This document shows, in pieces, positions 17,401 to 26,382 of a stretch of 64,000 nt of DNA. Each line of letters begins with the position of its first letter. The first letter of the stretch is position 1. This stretch comes from Streptomyces ambofaciens ATCC 23877 (GTDB lineage Bacteria > Actinomycetota > Actinomycetes > Streptomycetales > Streptomycetaceae), in assembly GCF_001267885.1 (NCBI RefSeq), contig NZ_CP012382.1, positions 3,893,001-3,957,000 on the forward strand, written 5' to 3'. A program made the position numbers and the translations under genes. The notes beneath the pieces are model-generated. The model had not been told where the DNA came from and did no database searches. It saw nothing but the letters and a program-made list of their open reading frames with translations.

Positions 17401-18974
17401 TCCCCGCGCAGGCCGCCGCACCCGGCGAGGCGCCGCGGCCGGCCGAGGCCGCCGCCGGCGCCGGCGCCGCTCACCACCCCGCCGGCGCCCCCACCGACGC
17501 GCAGCCGTGGCCCGGTGCCGCGGACGTCTCCGGAGCCGGGGCGCCCGTACCGCCCCACGGCGCACCCCTCCCGCCCACCGGCGTGCCCGCACCGCCCACC
17601 GGCGTTCCCGGCCCCGCGCCCGCGGTCGCCCCCGGCTCGGCCGGAGCGGCCCCCGCCGCGCCGCAGGGCCCGACGCCTCCGGCGCCTCCGGTGCCCCCGC
17701 AGGGCGCCCCCGTCTCCACGCCGAGCCGGGGCACCCCGCTGCCGCCCGAGAACGCTCCCGCTCCTCGCGCGGCGCAGCCCCTGCCCGCGGAGGCGTCCGC
17801 GCCCGTCGACCCCAACTCGACCCAGGGACGGGCGATCAGCGTGCGGACGCTGGGCCAGGGCGTGCCGTTCAACCGGCAGGCGGTCCAGGTGCAGCAGCCG
17901 TCGGCCACCCCCGCCCCGCAGCAGCCGAACGGGTCGGGCCGGCGCCGCAAGCTGGGTACGCCGCCCGACCCGGGCACGGCACGCCCGGAGCCGTCGGCCG
18001 AACAGCCGCCCACCGCCGCGCAGCCCGCGGCCCAGCAGCCCCAGCCCCAGCCGCCGGGGCAGGAACAGCCGCCCCTGGCCGGGGGACAGCCCCGACGCGC
18101 ACCGGGCACGGAGGGCGTCGGACGGTCGTACGCCATAGGGGCGCCGGACAAGAACGCCGCCGAGGGGCCCGAGCCGCTGGACGGGCCCGGCGGAGCCGTG
18201 GAGGTGGCCGACCCGCCGCGTCCGCAGCCGATGGACGACGAGCTGCCCCCGGAGCCGCTGGACAACCCGCGTCGGCTGCTCGTGTGGCCCGCGCCGGACG
18301 TCTCCACGCAGCAGGCGCTCAGCGACCGCGGCTACCGGCCGGTCATCGTGCACTCGCGCGAGGAGGTCGACGCGCAGATCGCCGCGTTCCCCGCCGCGCT
18401 GTTCGTGGACCCGCTGACCGGGCCGATCACCCGCACCGCGCTCCAGTCGCTGCGGCAGGCGGCGGTGGCCGCCGAGGTGCCGGTGCTGGTCACGGCCGGC
18501 CTCGGGCAGGCCTCACGCGACGCCGCCTACGGTGCCGATCCCGCCGTGCTCCTGAAGGCGCTCGCGCCGCGGGACAGCGAGCAGCACCCGCCGCGCGTCC
18601 TGCTGATCGAGGAGCACGCGGAGATCGCGCTGGCGCTCACCGCGACCCTGGAACGGCGCGGGATGCAGGTGGCGCGGGCGGCGAGCGACGCCGACGCGGT
18701 GACGCTGGCGGGGCAGTTCCGGCCGAACCTGGTCGTGATGGACCTGATGCAGGTCGAGCGGCACCAGGGCGGACACGCCGGGATCATCGACTGGCTGCGC
18801 GCCAACGGGCAGCTCAACCGCACCCCGCTCGTCGTCTACACGGCCGCCGTCGACCAGGCCGACCTGCCACGGCTGGCCTCGGGCGAGACCGTGCTGTTCC
18901 TGGCGGAGCGTTCCACCAGCGGCGAGGTGCAGTCCCGGATCGTCGAGCTGCTCTCGCGGATCGGCACCAACTGA
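14433..18974 (+). CDS. Large PAS protein with degenerate histidine-kinase core, Pro/Arg-rich linker and two receiver-like domains
   Basis: 1513 aa, starting at GTG 14433 with AGGAGGGA 9 nt upstream. The order is PAS 1 (about 10-125, ILDALPDALVLVNANG), PAS 2 (about 150-265), a charged coiled coil (about 270-350, HAEELERLAEEHAAEL), a DHp-like helix in which the phospho-acceptor His is missing (GGSLRGPLDEL where HELRTPL is expected), then an HATPase-like domain lacking a clear N box and G1 (only RAHGGVL recalls G2). From about 550 to 1270 it is disordered, rich in Pro/Ala/Gly, with seven separated Gly-Arg-Arg-Arg motifs. The C-terminus has one receiver-like fold lacking the acidic pair (FVDPLTG) and a more typical one (VLLIEEH, VVMDLMQ). 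Catalysis is doubtful; a scaffold or signal-integration role is inferred. It resembles SCO4009 by memory. Confidence 0.8.
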   Translation: MSSRPSRGAARLAAILDALPDALVLVNANGTVVNANTIALEAFETPGTALVGRGLLDLLPQFDSRLIPGSMRRPDHIDPRARTKPTRMVARRTDGSEFPVEVTSANLETGQQAYDTYGYTGDELLMLVVRDLSGTVDTEAELARSQRQTEMILRAASEGVVGTDTDGRIVLVNPAAAQILGYRASDLGGRELHTLVAHSRADGSPFPYDESPLADTLRSGRKHRVRGQVLFAKSGDQVPVDLTTAPVRDGDQLVGAVMTFTDRRPYDAVIKEHEDAERRHAEELERLAEEHAAELTALRQEHVNELAELREKHAEEIAADADRYAALGEREKDRYEALAARHEQLLTLLGGSLRGPLDELRQELAALAADDAGQLWPEANQVLHHLSAGYSRITTLIDNVLGYQRLDVGNESVARTKVMLDAVVAAGVDGAVELIGPGRVQFAVHAPPIEAEVDPRLLAVALAHLVADVAGVDATGNSPVSATGGYLDNTVVVAAAQRGEGVRIEVRGPYAGGDPVHEPIVRGIVRAHGGVLQTHRVPGMSGSAYVLEVPIGGGAGAVAAAPAPDAAAQAHAEAPADGAAGAGSALALQEPAPGAGRRRARRASVDAFLESGTDGAAGEGAEAASAGPEEGAVPTGRRRRRAVQGQEQAAGEQIPPSAPLPVPAQAAPGEGSGGTGRRRGRPAENADAVGEGPHPAALAGVSEGAVVMAGEHGGGAAASNTGLGGTVPPQGVPGPGGRRARRDGGEQHALPPALPAQAGAADPADAAHPADADRPTGRRRRALASANERAAAQEAAPRQVFALPPADADRPSDGTVASHGAPGAAAVAEAHGARETAEPHGAATAGPQGPAGTAAPATVPPGQVHVPGPAVPADVPLDEGRHDAVPHHQTDDHTPPQPHPTEAPTGRRRRAGATAQQEAESVPSPARGGPAQGAPVHGAPVPARNTAAGQGVPAQGVPEQSAPGPVPTPGPVPTPGPVPAPGPVPAPGPVPAQAAAPGEAPRPAEAAAGAGAAHHPAGAPTDAQPWPGAADVSGAGAPVPPHGAPLPPTGVPAPPTGVPGPAPAVAPGSAGAAPAAPQGPTPPAPPVPPQGAPVSTPSRGTPLPPENAPAPRAAQPLPAEASAPVDPNSTQGRAISVRTLGQGVPFNRQAVQVQQPSATPAPQQPNGSGRRRKLGTPPDPGTARPEPSAEQPPTAAQPAAQQPQPQPPGQEQPPLAGGQPRRAPGTEGVGRSYAIGAPDKNAAEGPEPLDGPGGAVEVADPPRPQPMDDELPPEPLDNPRRLLVWPAPDVSTQQALSDRGYRPVIVHSREEVDAQIAAFPAALFVDPLTGPITRTALQSLRQAAVAAEVPVLVTAGLGQASRDAAYGADPAVLLKALAPRDSEQHPPRVLLIEEHAEIALALTATLERRGMQVARAASDADAVTLAGQFRPNLVVMDLMQVERHQGGHAGIIDWLRANGQLNRTPLVVYTAAVDQADLPRLASGETVLFLAERSTSGEVQSRIVELLSRIGTN
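17323..17412 (+). repeat. 18-bp tandem repeat coding Pro-Gly-Pro-Val-Pro
   Basis: About five units of an 18-bp sequence (CCCGGACCGGTTCCCACG-like) encode (P-x-P-G-P-V)n inside the linker of the large PAS protein. The copies differ by single bases, consistent with slippage expansion. Confidence 0.75.
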
Positions 18975-19095
18975 CGTGCACCGGCGGGCGCGCACCGACT
19001 GACGTGCGTCGACTGACGTGCGTTGACCGACGTGCGTCGACTGACGTGCACCGATTGGCGCGCACCGGATGACGTGCACCAGCTGACGTACGCCG
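18970..19095. repeat. Nine tandem 14-bp repeats downstream of the PAS-kinase gene
   Basis: The unit is close to ACTGACGTGCGTCG, repeated nine times without gaps from 18970 to 19095; units 3, 4, 5 and 6 differ from each other by 1-3 bases. The first unit overlaps the stop codon. The unit length is not a multiple of three and no gene covers the array. The shared core TGACGTGC contains ACGT. Confidence 0.85.
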
Positions 19096-19177
19096 AACGA
19101 AGCACCGGAGTCGGGGGGAGTCGCCCCGGCTCTCGCTGCCCCTCGGCGTCCCGCTGTGCTCCCTCTGCGGCTCCCCG

Positions 19178-19756
19178 CTATCCCGCGATGATCCTGCGGG
19201 CCGCCTTCTTGATCGAGGCGCGCAGGCGGTCGGCGTCCGTGTCCTCGGCACCGACCAGGACCCGTTTCATCTGGGGCACGACCGACGCCCAGTTGGCCAT
19301 CGCGACCAGCAGGAAGAGCAGGTCGGAGGCCGGGATCGCGTCGGTGACCACGCCGCGCGCCTGGCCGTCCCGCACGGCGGCGACCTTGCGGGCGTAGTGC
19401 TCCTGCCGTTCGGCCTCGTGGGGCAGCTCGGCGGTGCCGTACTCCATGCCCTCCCAGAAGAGGAGGCGGAGCAGCTCGGGGTGGGCGGCGTGGTAGTCCA
19501 TGAGGCGGTCGACCCACCCCTCGACGTCGTCCGGGTCGACGGGGACGGAGATCGCGAGGTCGAGCATCTTCTTCTCGAGGACGGACGCGAACAGCTCGTT
19601 CTTGTTGCCGTAGTAGGCGTAGATGAGCTGCTTGTTGGCCTTGGCCTCGGCAGCGATGCGGTCGATGCGGGCGCCGGCGATGCCGTGGCGGGCGAACTCG
19701 GCGACCGCGGCCTCGAAGATCCGGGCCTTGGTGGCCTCGGGGTCTCTTGCTGCCAT
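19178..19756 (-). CDS. TetR-family multidrug-sensing repressor (SCO4008 type)
   Basis: A 192-aa regulator starting at ATG 19756. The HTH is at about 24-45 (IAGARIDRIAAEAKANKQLIYAYYG) and the ligand-binding domain has the aromatic stretch LLRLLFWEGMEYG. It is divergent from an MFS exporter, with two similar 14-bp inverted repeats between them. From memory, S. coelicolor SCO4008 is a TetR repressor that recognises several cationic drugs and controls the divergent transporter gene sco4007; the protein and arrangement here fit that pair. Confidence 0.85.
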   Translation of the reverse strand: MAARDPEATKARIFEAAVAEFARHGIAGARIDRIAAEAKANKQLIYAYYGNKNELFASVLEKKMLDLAISVPVDPDDVEGWVDRLMDYHAAHPELLRLLFWEGMEYGTAELPHEAERQEHYARKVAAVRDGQARGVVTDAIPASDLLFLLVAMANWASVVPQMKRVLVGAEDTDADRLRASIKKAARRIIAG

Positions 19757-19787
19757 GGAGCCAGGGTAGCGGGGCGGTCGAGGTGAC

Positions 19788-19860
19788 CAACCGTTTGGTT
19801 GACACGGCTCGGGAATGAGGACGAGACTCGCGTGGTTACTTCCAACCAACCAGTTAGTTG
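19788..19860. promoter_or_regulatory. Two operators between the TetR repressor and the MFS exporter
   Basis: Site 1 is CAACC-GTTT-GGTTG at 19788-19801 (perfect 5-bp arms). Site 2 is CAACC-AGTT-AGTTG at 19847-19860 (one mismatch). The sites are 59 bp apart. TAGTGT at 19863-19868, right after site 2, could be the exporter -10, so site 2 would block the exporter and site 1 the repressor gene itself. Confidence 0.7.
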
Positions 19861-19891
19861 CTAGTGTGCGCTCGAAGGAGTCGCTCCGCCC

Positions 19892-21115
19892 ATGCCGTCA
19901 CCGTCAGCAGCCACCCGGACCACGCCGGAGACCGACGCCCCCGGCGCCCTCCCGGCAGGGACCTCCGCCTCCTCCCGCCTCCTCCTCCCCCTGATCGCCC
20001 TGTGCACCGCCGTCACGGCGGCCAACATCTACCTCGCGGCGCCGCTGCTCCCGCTCATCGCCCAGGACTTCCGCTCGACTCCCTCGGCGGTGGCCTGGCT
20101 CGCGTCGGTCGCGCAGTTCGGGTACGCGGCCGGGCTGCTCTTCTTCGCCCCGCTCGGGGACAGCGTGAACCGGCGGCGACTGGTCGCCGTCCTCTCGCTG
20201 GTCGCCGCGGCCGCGCTGGTCGCCGGCGCCGCGTCGGGCGGGACCGGCATGCTCGCCGGTGCCGTCCTGGTCGCCTCCGCCGCGACCGTCGTCCCGCAGC
20301 TCCTGGTCCCGCTGGTCGCCGAGCGCGCCCCCGCCGACCGCCGGGCCCGTCACGTCGCCGCCGTCATCGCGGGCCTGTTCACCGGCGTCGTGGCCGCCCG
20401 GGTGCTGGGCGGGCTGGTCGGGCAGGCCTTCGGCTGGCGCGTGGTGTTCGTGGGCGCGGCCGCGCTCACCGTGGTGCTGGGCCTCGCGACCGCATACGTC
20501 CTGCCCGTGGAGCGGCGGCGGCTCCAGGGCCCGCTGTTCGCGGGGCTCGCCGCGCTGCCGGGGGTGCTGCGCCACTCGCCGGACCTGTGGCGGGCCTGCG
20601 TGCGCCAGGCCGGCATGTACGGCGCCTGGAGCGCCCTGTGGACCTCGCTCGCGCTGCTCCTGGCCGGTGACGACGGGTACGGCATGACCACCGCCGCGGC
20701 CGGGCTGTTCGGCCTGTTCGGGCTCGCGGCCAGTGTCGTCGCGCCGCTCGCGGGCGGCTTCGTCGACCGGTTCGGTGCCGCCAGGGTCGTACGGTCCGCG
20801 TATCTGCTCGCCGCCGTGTCGGTGCCGCTCTTCTGGCTGGGCGGGCAGGTGATGGCGGCCCTGTGCGCGGCGGCGGTCCTGGTGCACGCCGCCCTGGTCG
20901 CCTCCCACGTCGCCAACCAGACCCTCGCCCTGACCACCACCTCCGCCCCGGCCACCGCGAACACGGCGTACGTCGTCGCCGGCTTCGCGGGCGGTGCCCT
21001 GGCCTCGGCCCTCGCGGGACCCGCCTTCGGCCACTGGGGCTGGCCGGGTGTCTGCGCGGTGGCGGCGGCCTGGCTGGTGCTGGGGTGGGCGGCGACCGCC
21101 GTACGGAAGCGGTGA
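19892..21115 (+). CDS. MFS multidrug exporter, 12 TM (SCO4007 type)
   Basis: A 407-aa transporter with AAGGAG 11 nt before the ATG. After a polar N-terminal tail of about 28 residues come 12 predicted TM helices. The MFS loop motif is seen as FFAPLGDSVNRRRLVAVL and motif C-like GVVAARVLGGLVGQAFGWR follows TM4, which marks proton-driven antiporters of the DHA1 group. It is divergent from its presumed repressor. Expected to export cationic or hydrophobic drugs. Confidence 0.88.
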   Translation: MPSPSAATRTTPETDAPGALPAGTSASSRLLLPLIALCTAVTAANIYLAAPLLPLIAQDFRSTPSAVAWLASVAQFGYAAGLLFFAPLGDSVNRRRLVAVLSLVAAAALVAGAASGGTGMLAGAVLVASAATVVPQLLVPLVAERAPADRRARHVAAVIAGLFTGVVAARVLGGLVGQAFGWRVVFVGAAALTVVLGLATAYVLPVERRRLQGPLFAGLAALPGVLRHSPDLWRACVRQAGMYGAWSALWTSLALLLAGDDGYGMTTAAAGLFGLFGLAASVVAPLAGGFVDRFGAARVVRSAYLLAAVSVPLFWLGGQVMAALCAAAVLVHAALVASHVANQTLALTTTSAPATANTAYVVAGFAGGALASALAGPAFGHWGWPGVCAVAAAWLVLGWAATAVRKR

Positions 21116-21123
21116 GCGCGGCC

Positions 21124-21237
21124 GTGCCGGGCGGGTCACCCCACCGGACGGTCCGGGCGGGTCACCCCAACGGATGTGCCGGGCGGGTCACCCTCACCCC
21201 ACCGGACGTGCCGGGCGGGCCCCGCCCGACCCGGCAC
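21124..21237. repeat. Imperfect direct repeats ending in a hairpin between convergent genes
   Basis: About four copies of a 26-32 bp unit starting GTGCCGGGCGGGTCACC (21124, 21150, 21176, 21208). The last copy closes as a hairpin (GTGCCGGG ... CCCGGCAC), a likely bidirectional terminator between the exporter and the acyl-CoA ligase. Confidence 0.65.
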
Positions 21238-21250
21238 GCGCCGGAACCGG

Positions 21251-22906
<1,656 letters not shown>

Positions 22907-23052
22907 GGTGTCCTCCCGGGGCGACATTGCCTACGCGGCGGCAAGAGTTGCGCTGATTCTGCGCACATACCGCGCGGTATGTCACTACTCCCGGGTGATC
23001 GATCAGTGGGCGTTCTCCGGCGGAGCGGTCCGGCACAGGCCCACAAACCCGC

Positions 23053-23685
23053 CTAGGAGCGGACAATTCCCAGCTCAGGGTCGTCGCGGAGCTTGCCGAG
23101 CGCCCGGGACACCGCCGACTTCACCGTGCCCACGGAAACCCCGAGCACTTCGGCCGTCTGGACCTCGCTGAGGTCCTCGTAGTACCGGAGGACGACCATC
23201 GCCCGCTGCCGGGCGGGCAGCTTCATGATCGCCCGCCACATCGCGTCGCGCAGGGCCTGCCGCTCCGCCGGGTCGTCGCCACCGGGGACGGGCTCCGGCT
23301 CGGGCAGCTCGTCGCAGGCGAACTCGTCGACCTTGCGCTTGCGCCACTGCGAGGTCCGCGTGTTCAGCAGCGCCCTGCGCACGTAACCGTCCAGGGCGCG
23401 GTGGTCCTCGATGCGGTCCCAGGCCACGTAGGTCTTGGTGAGCGCGGTCTGCAGCAGGTCCTCCGCATCGCTCGGGTTCGCGGTCAGCGACCGGGCGGTA
23501 CGCAGCAGCACCGGCTGGCGGGCCTTCACGTACGAGGAGAACGACGGGTACGGGAAGGTCTGCGTCCTCGCTGCCGCCAGGGCTGTGGCCCTGGCCGAGC
23601 CCCTGGCCGGGGCCTTGGCCGGGGCCTGGGCCGGGGCCTGGGCCGTGGCGGCGTCCGAAGCGCTGGTGCAGACGAGTGTGGTCAT
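23053..23685 (-). CDS. SigE-family ECF RNA polymerase sigma factor
   Basis: A 210-aa sigma factor. Region 2 spans about 50-115 (LLRTARSLTANPSDAEDLLQ, TYVAWDRI) and region 4 about 150-205 (LPARQRAMVVLRYYEDLSEV, VSVGTVKSAVSRALGKLR). This is the actinobacterial SigE-family type, without an obvious anti-sigma gene beside it. The N-terminus has a low-complexity stretch of Ala-Pro repeats (AQAPAQAPAKAPARG) encoded by short GC-rich direct repeats, so the true start could be further in. It lies near the NepA-like gene and a developmental role is possible but not shown. Confidence 0.9.
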   Translation of the reverse strand: MTTLVCTSASDAATAQAPAQAPAKAPARGSARATALAAARTQTFPYPSFSSYVKARQPVLLRTARSLTANPSDAEDLLQTALTKTYVAWDRIEDHRALDGYVRRALLNTRTSQWRKRKVDEFACDELPEPEPVPGGDDPAERQALRDAMWRAIMKLPARQRAMVVLRYYEDLSEVQTAEVLGVSVGTVKSAVSRALGKLRDDPELGIVRS

Positions 23686-24047
23686 GACTCAACGCTATGA
23701 GCGAGAGGGTGCCCGGCGGATCGGCCGCAGGTCCCGAAGCAGAGTCCGCCTCAGGTTGTAGGGGTGGTGCCGGCTGCACCTCCTGTAGGTGGACGGGAGG
23801 AGGAGACGTACTGCGGGTTCACCCCTGGGGGCTCGCCGGAGCACGGTCCCGCCGGGGCTCCCGGGCGCGGGGCCAGGGGGTCCGCGCACCAGGGGCCGGG
23901 CGCGGGGGCGGACCGCTCACGCACGACGAAAACGCCTGAGCGGCGGTACCGGAGTACCACCGCCCAGACGTCTTGCGACCCCTTGAAGCACACCCGCACG
24001 GAGATCGAGGGGCCGGCGCGGGAACGCACCCGCGCCGGGCCCTCAGC
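23686..24047. other. Intergenic region without recognised gene
   Basis: Between the sigma factor start and the end of the NepA-like gene. No coding frame shows family features. It should contain the sigma-factor promoter; I could not assign -35/-10 elements. Confidence 0.4.
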
Positions 24048-24374
24048 TCACCACCACAGCGGGGTGAAGCTGACGGCCACGTTCTCGTTGCCCTGGTTGA
24101 TCGCGGTGAACGCGGAACCGTCGACCTGCGCGGTGTTGCTCTGGTTCGACGCCCCCGAGCCGACCGCCTGCTGCTGCGTGGTGGACGAGTTGCCGTTGTT
24201 GTCCCCGCCGACACCGCTGCCGAGGATGCCCGCGAAGGCCTCCGCAGCGGTGGCGTTCGATCCGTCGTCCGCGAGGGCGCCGTTGTCCGCCGTCGCCACC
24301 CCGCTGAAGAGAGCGGCGGCGAGCGGGAGGGCGGCGACGGCGGCGACGACGCGGGCGGTACGGATGCTTGCCAT
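24048..24374 (-). CDS. NepA-like small secreted spore-wall protein
   Basis: A 108-aa protein with GGAGGAA 7 nt before ATG 24374. Sec signal peptide at residues 1-29 (VVAAVAALPLAAALFSGVATA, cleavage before DNG). The mature part is small, polar and Asn/Gly/Ser/Thr-rich (GGDNNGNSSTTQQQA, GSGASNQSNTAQ) with no Cys, ending VAVSFTPLWW. Low-complexity amyloid- or chaplin-like composition and the genomic position fit NepA (SCO4002 by memory), a cell-wall protein of spore compartments involved in dormancy. The name is a recalled assignment, so treat it as probable. Confidence 0.65.
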   Translation of the reverse strand: MASIRTARVVAAVAALPLAAALFSGVATADNGALADDGSNATAAEAFAGILGSGVGGDNNGNSSTTQQQAVGSGASNQSNTAQVDGSAFTAINQGNENVAVSFTPLWW

Positions 24375-24781
24375 GTGTGTTCCTCCAGAAACAAGCGCGC
24401 TTCGGCTCCAGCCGAGCACGCGAGAAGTACGTGAAGCTGCCTGGACCTGCGTGAAGTTGCGTGAAGCGGATTCCAACAAGAGCTTCTGCCGAGGCAGTTG
24501 GCCGACCGCCTCGACGCTGTGCACGACGTCGCGTGATCAGAGTTGCCCACCGAATCCCCGGCGAACCACCCCGGAAGCCCCGATTCGCCCTCAAGCGTGA
24601 GGACAAGTCGATAAACCCCTTTGCCCCCCCTTCCGCGCCACCTCGGGGCAGCACGGACAGGAACACCCCAAGCGCCACAAGAGGTGAAGCGTTCCGCCAC
24701 TTTCTCCGCCCCTCACACCTCCCCGGCGCGTCGCGCGCGGCCGCCCTTCCCTTTTTCGAACGTACGTACGAACATAGACGC
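24375..24781. other. Divergent promoter region between NepA-like and primase-polymerase genes
   Basis: 407 nt with no convincing coding frame. Close to the primase-polymerase start lies CGTACGTACG (24761-24770), a 10-bp palindrome flanked by CGAA and AAC, which could be an operator. Nothing else was recognised. Confidence 0.4.
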
Positions 24782-25648
24782 ATGGCCACCACCGACCGGC
24801 AGGCCACGACCCTGGCCCTCGCCCATGCCCTGTCAGCCGCCGAACGCGGGCTGGCCGTCATCCCCCTGTCCCGGACGAAGCTCCCGGCCCTGCGCTCCCC
24901 CCACCGCGACGATCCGGCCCCGGCCCCCTGCCACGGCGAGTGCGGCCGCCTCGGCCACGGGGTCCACGACGCCGCCACCGACCCGGCCCGCATCCGCGAA
25001 CTCTTCGCCGCCGCCCCCTGGGCCACGGGCTACGGCATCGCCTGCGGCCTGCCCCCGCACCACCTCATCGGCGTCGACCTGGACACCAAGTCGGAGACGG
25101 ACTCCTCGGCCGCCCTGCGCGAACTCGCCCTGCGCCACCTGTTCACGATCCCGCCGACGGTCGTCGTCCTGACCCCCAGCGGGGGCCGCCACCTGTGGCT
25201 GAGCGGCCCGCCCGACGCCGTCGTGCCCAACTCGGCCGGCCGCCTGGCCCCCGGCATCGACATCCGCGGCGCCGGCGGCTACCTGGTCGGCCCCGGCTCC
25301 CGCACCCGGCACGGCACGTACACCGCCGCGCCCGGCACGGCCCACCTCGCGCCCGCGGCCTGCCCTCCCGCGCTGCTGCGCCTCCTGCTCCCCCCGCCCC
25401 GCACCCCCCGGCCGTCCCCGGCCGGGACCGGGGAACACGGTCAGGGGCTCGTCCAGTTCGTCCTCGCCGCCCACGAGGGCCAGCGCAACACCCGCCTCTT
25501 CTGGGCCGCCTGCCGTGCCTACGAGGACGGCATCGGTCCGGCGCTCGTCGCTCCGCTGGTGGACGCGGCCCTCGACACCGGCCTGACCGAACGCGAGGCC
25601 CGCGCGACGATCGCGTCCGCGGCCCGTATGACGGGCCACCGCCCCTGA
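24782..25648 (+). CDS. Bifunctional primase/polymerase (Prim-Pol) domain protein
   Basis: A 288-aa protein. The Prim-Pol core occupies about residues 15-205: GLAVIPLSRTKLPAL at the N-terminus, a CHGECGRLGHG cysteine segment, the metal-binding strand HLIGVDLDTKSE with its Asp-x-Asp, then TPSGGRHLWLSG and the strand GIDIRGAGGYLVGPGSR. The C-terminal 70 residues form a helical tail (GQRNTRLFWAACRAYEDG ... LTEREARATIASA) found in primases linked to helicases, but there is no helicase here. Such proteins are common on actinobacterial plasmids and integrated elements and also occur as core genes in Streptomyces. The ribosome site is weak. Confidence 0.85.
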   Translation: MATTDRQATTLALAHALSAAERGLAVIPLSRTKLPALRSPHRDDPAPAPCHGECGRLGHGVHDAATDPARIRELFAAAPWATGYGIACGLPPHHLIGVDLDTKSETDSSAALRELALRHLFTIPPTVVVLTPSGGRHLWLSGPPDAVVPNSAGRLAPGIDIRGAGGYLVGPGSRTRHGTYTAAPGTAHLAPAACPPALLRLLLPPPRTPRPSPAGTGEHGQGLVQFVLAAHEGQRNTRLFWAACRAYEDGIGPALVAPLVDAALDTGLTEREARATIASAARMTGHRP

Positions 25649-25699
25649 CCCGACGGCCCGGAGCTCCCGCCCCCACCTACTGCGTCCGCCCTCGTCCCA

Positions 25700-25895
25700 G
25701 CCCGTTCACCACCGACCGCGTCCGCCCTCACCTCCACCGACCGCGTCCGCCCTCACCCCCGCCGACCGCTCCGCCTCACCTCCGCCGACCGCGTCCGCCC
25801 TCCCACTCGCCGCCCCCGTCCGCGCTCACACCCGGCTCACGCCCTCCACCCCCGCTCACGCCCTCACCCCCGCTTACGCCCCCACACCCCCGCCC
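25700..25895. repeat. C-rich tandem repeats with G-quadruplex potential on the minus strand
   Basis: At 25708-25810 four imperfect copies of a roughly 25-bp unit (ACCGACCGCGTCCGCCCTCA plus CCTCC). At 25835-25880 copies of a GCTCACGCCCTCACCCC-like unit. The minus strand between 25858 and 25895 carries at least four runs of five G. No gene covers the region. Confidence 0.7.
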
Positions 25896-25923
25896 CCCTC
25901 GGCACGAACCCCGAAAGCCCTTC

Positions 25924-26382
25924 ATGCACGACCGCCCCCGAGTGCCGGCCCTGTCCCTGACCCGGGTCGTCCTGTCCTCCGGCCGCAGCGTCGACCTGGC
26001 CGAACTGCACCTCACGTCGACGTACGGAGGCCTGTCGGAGGGCTACCCGTGCGGCCCCGTCAACGACCTGCGCATCAGGGAGCTCGTCCACACCGCCGAG
26101 CGGATGTCCCCTGCCACGCCGGTGCATCTGGTGCCGCCCGCGCGCGAGTACCCGGACCAGTACGCGGGCGCCTTCGGCCCGGTGGAGGTGCTGCCGCGCG
26201 TGGCCTGCGTGGGACGCTTCTCCTCCGCGGCCCTCGATCCGGCCAACGACCCGTTCCTGCACCGCTCCGGACTGACCGTCGTCTGGTTCCAGCCCACCTC
26301 ACGCGTCCCTTCGGCGCGGGACACGGAGCCCGCCCTGCGGGACGTGGACTGGACCGGCCTGGCCCGGGACTACGAGCTCTGA
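25924..26382 (+). CDS. Conserved hypothetical protein
   Basis: A 152-aa protein of unknown family. The N-terminal half reads as strands and a Gly-rich turn (VVLSSGRSVDLAELHLTSTY, GGLSEGYPCGP), then LVHTAERMSPATPVHLVPP and a short acidic C-terminus. No signal peptide or TM segment. The start at ATG 25924 has only a weak ribosome site, but codon usage is typical of the genome from there on. Its 3' end overlaps the convergent lipoprotein gene by 13 nt. I know of no function. Confidence 0.65.
   Translation: MHDRPRVPALSLTRVVLSSGRSVDLAELHLTSTYGGLSEGYPCGPVNDLRIRELVHTAERMSPATPVHLVPPAREYPDQYAGAFGPVEVLPRVACVGRFSSAALDPANDPFLHRSGLTVVWFQPTSRVPSARDTEPALRDVDWTGLARDYEL

Noticed and set aside
14346..18353. 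A 1335-codon open frame antisense to the large PAS scaffold gene
   Set aside because: Low-complexity Arg/Gly/Leu translation without motifs; the plus strand carries clear PAS and receiver domains and a ribosome site.
18970..19095. CRISPR array
   Set aside because: The 14-bp units are directly adjacent, without unique spacers, and no cas gene is in the window.
24461..24781. Extension of the primase-polymerase upstream to 24461
   Set aside because: The added residues have no similarity to Prim-Pol proteins, overlap the NepA-like promoter region and show poor codon usage.
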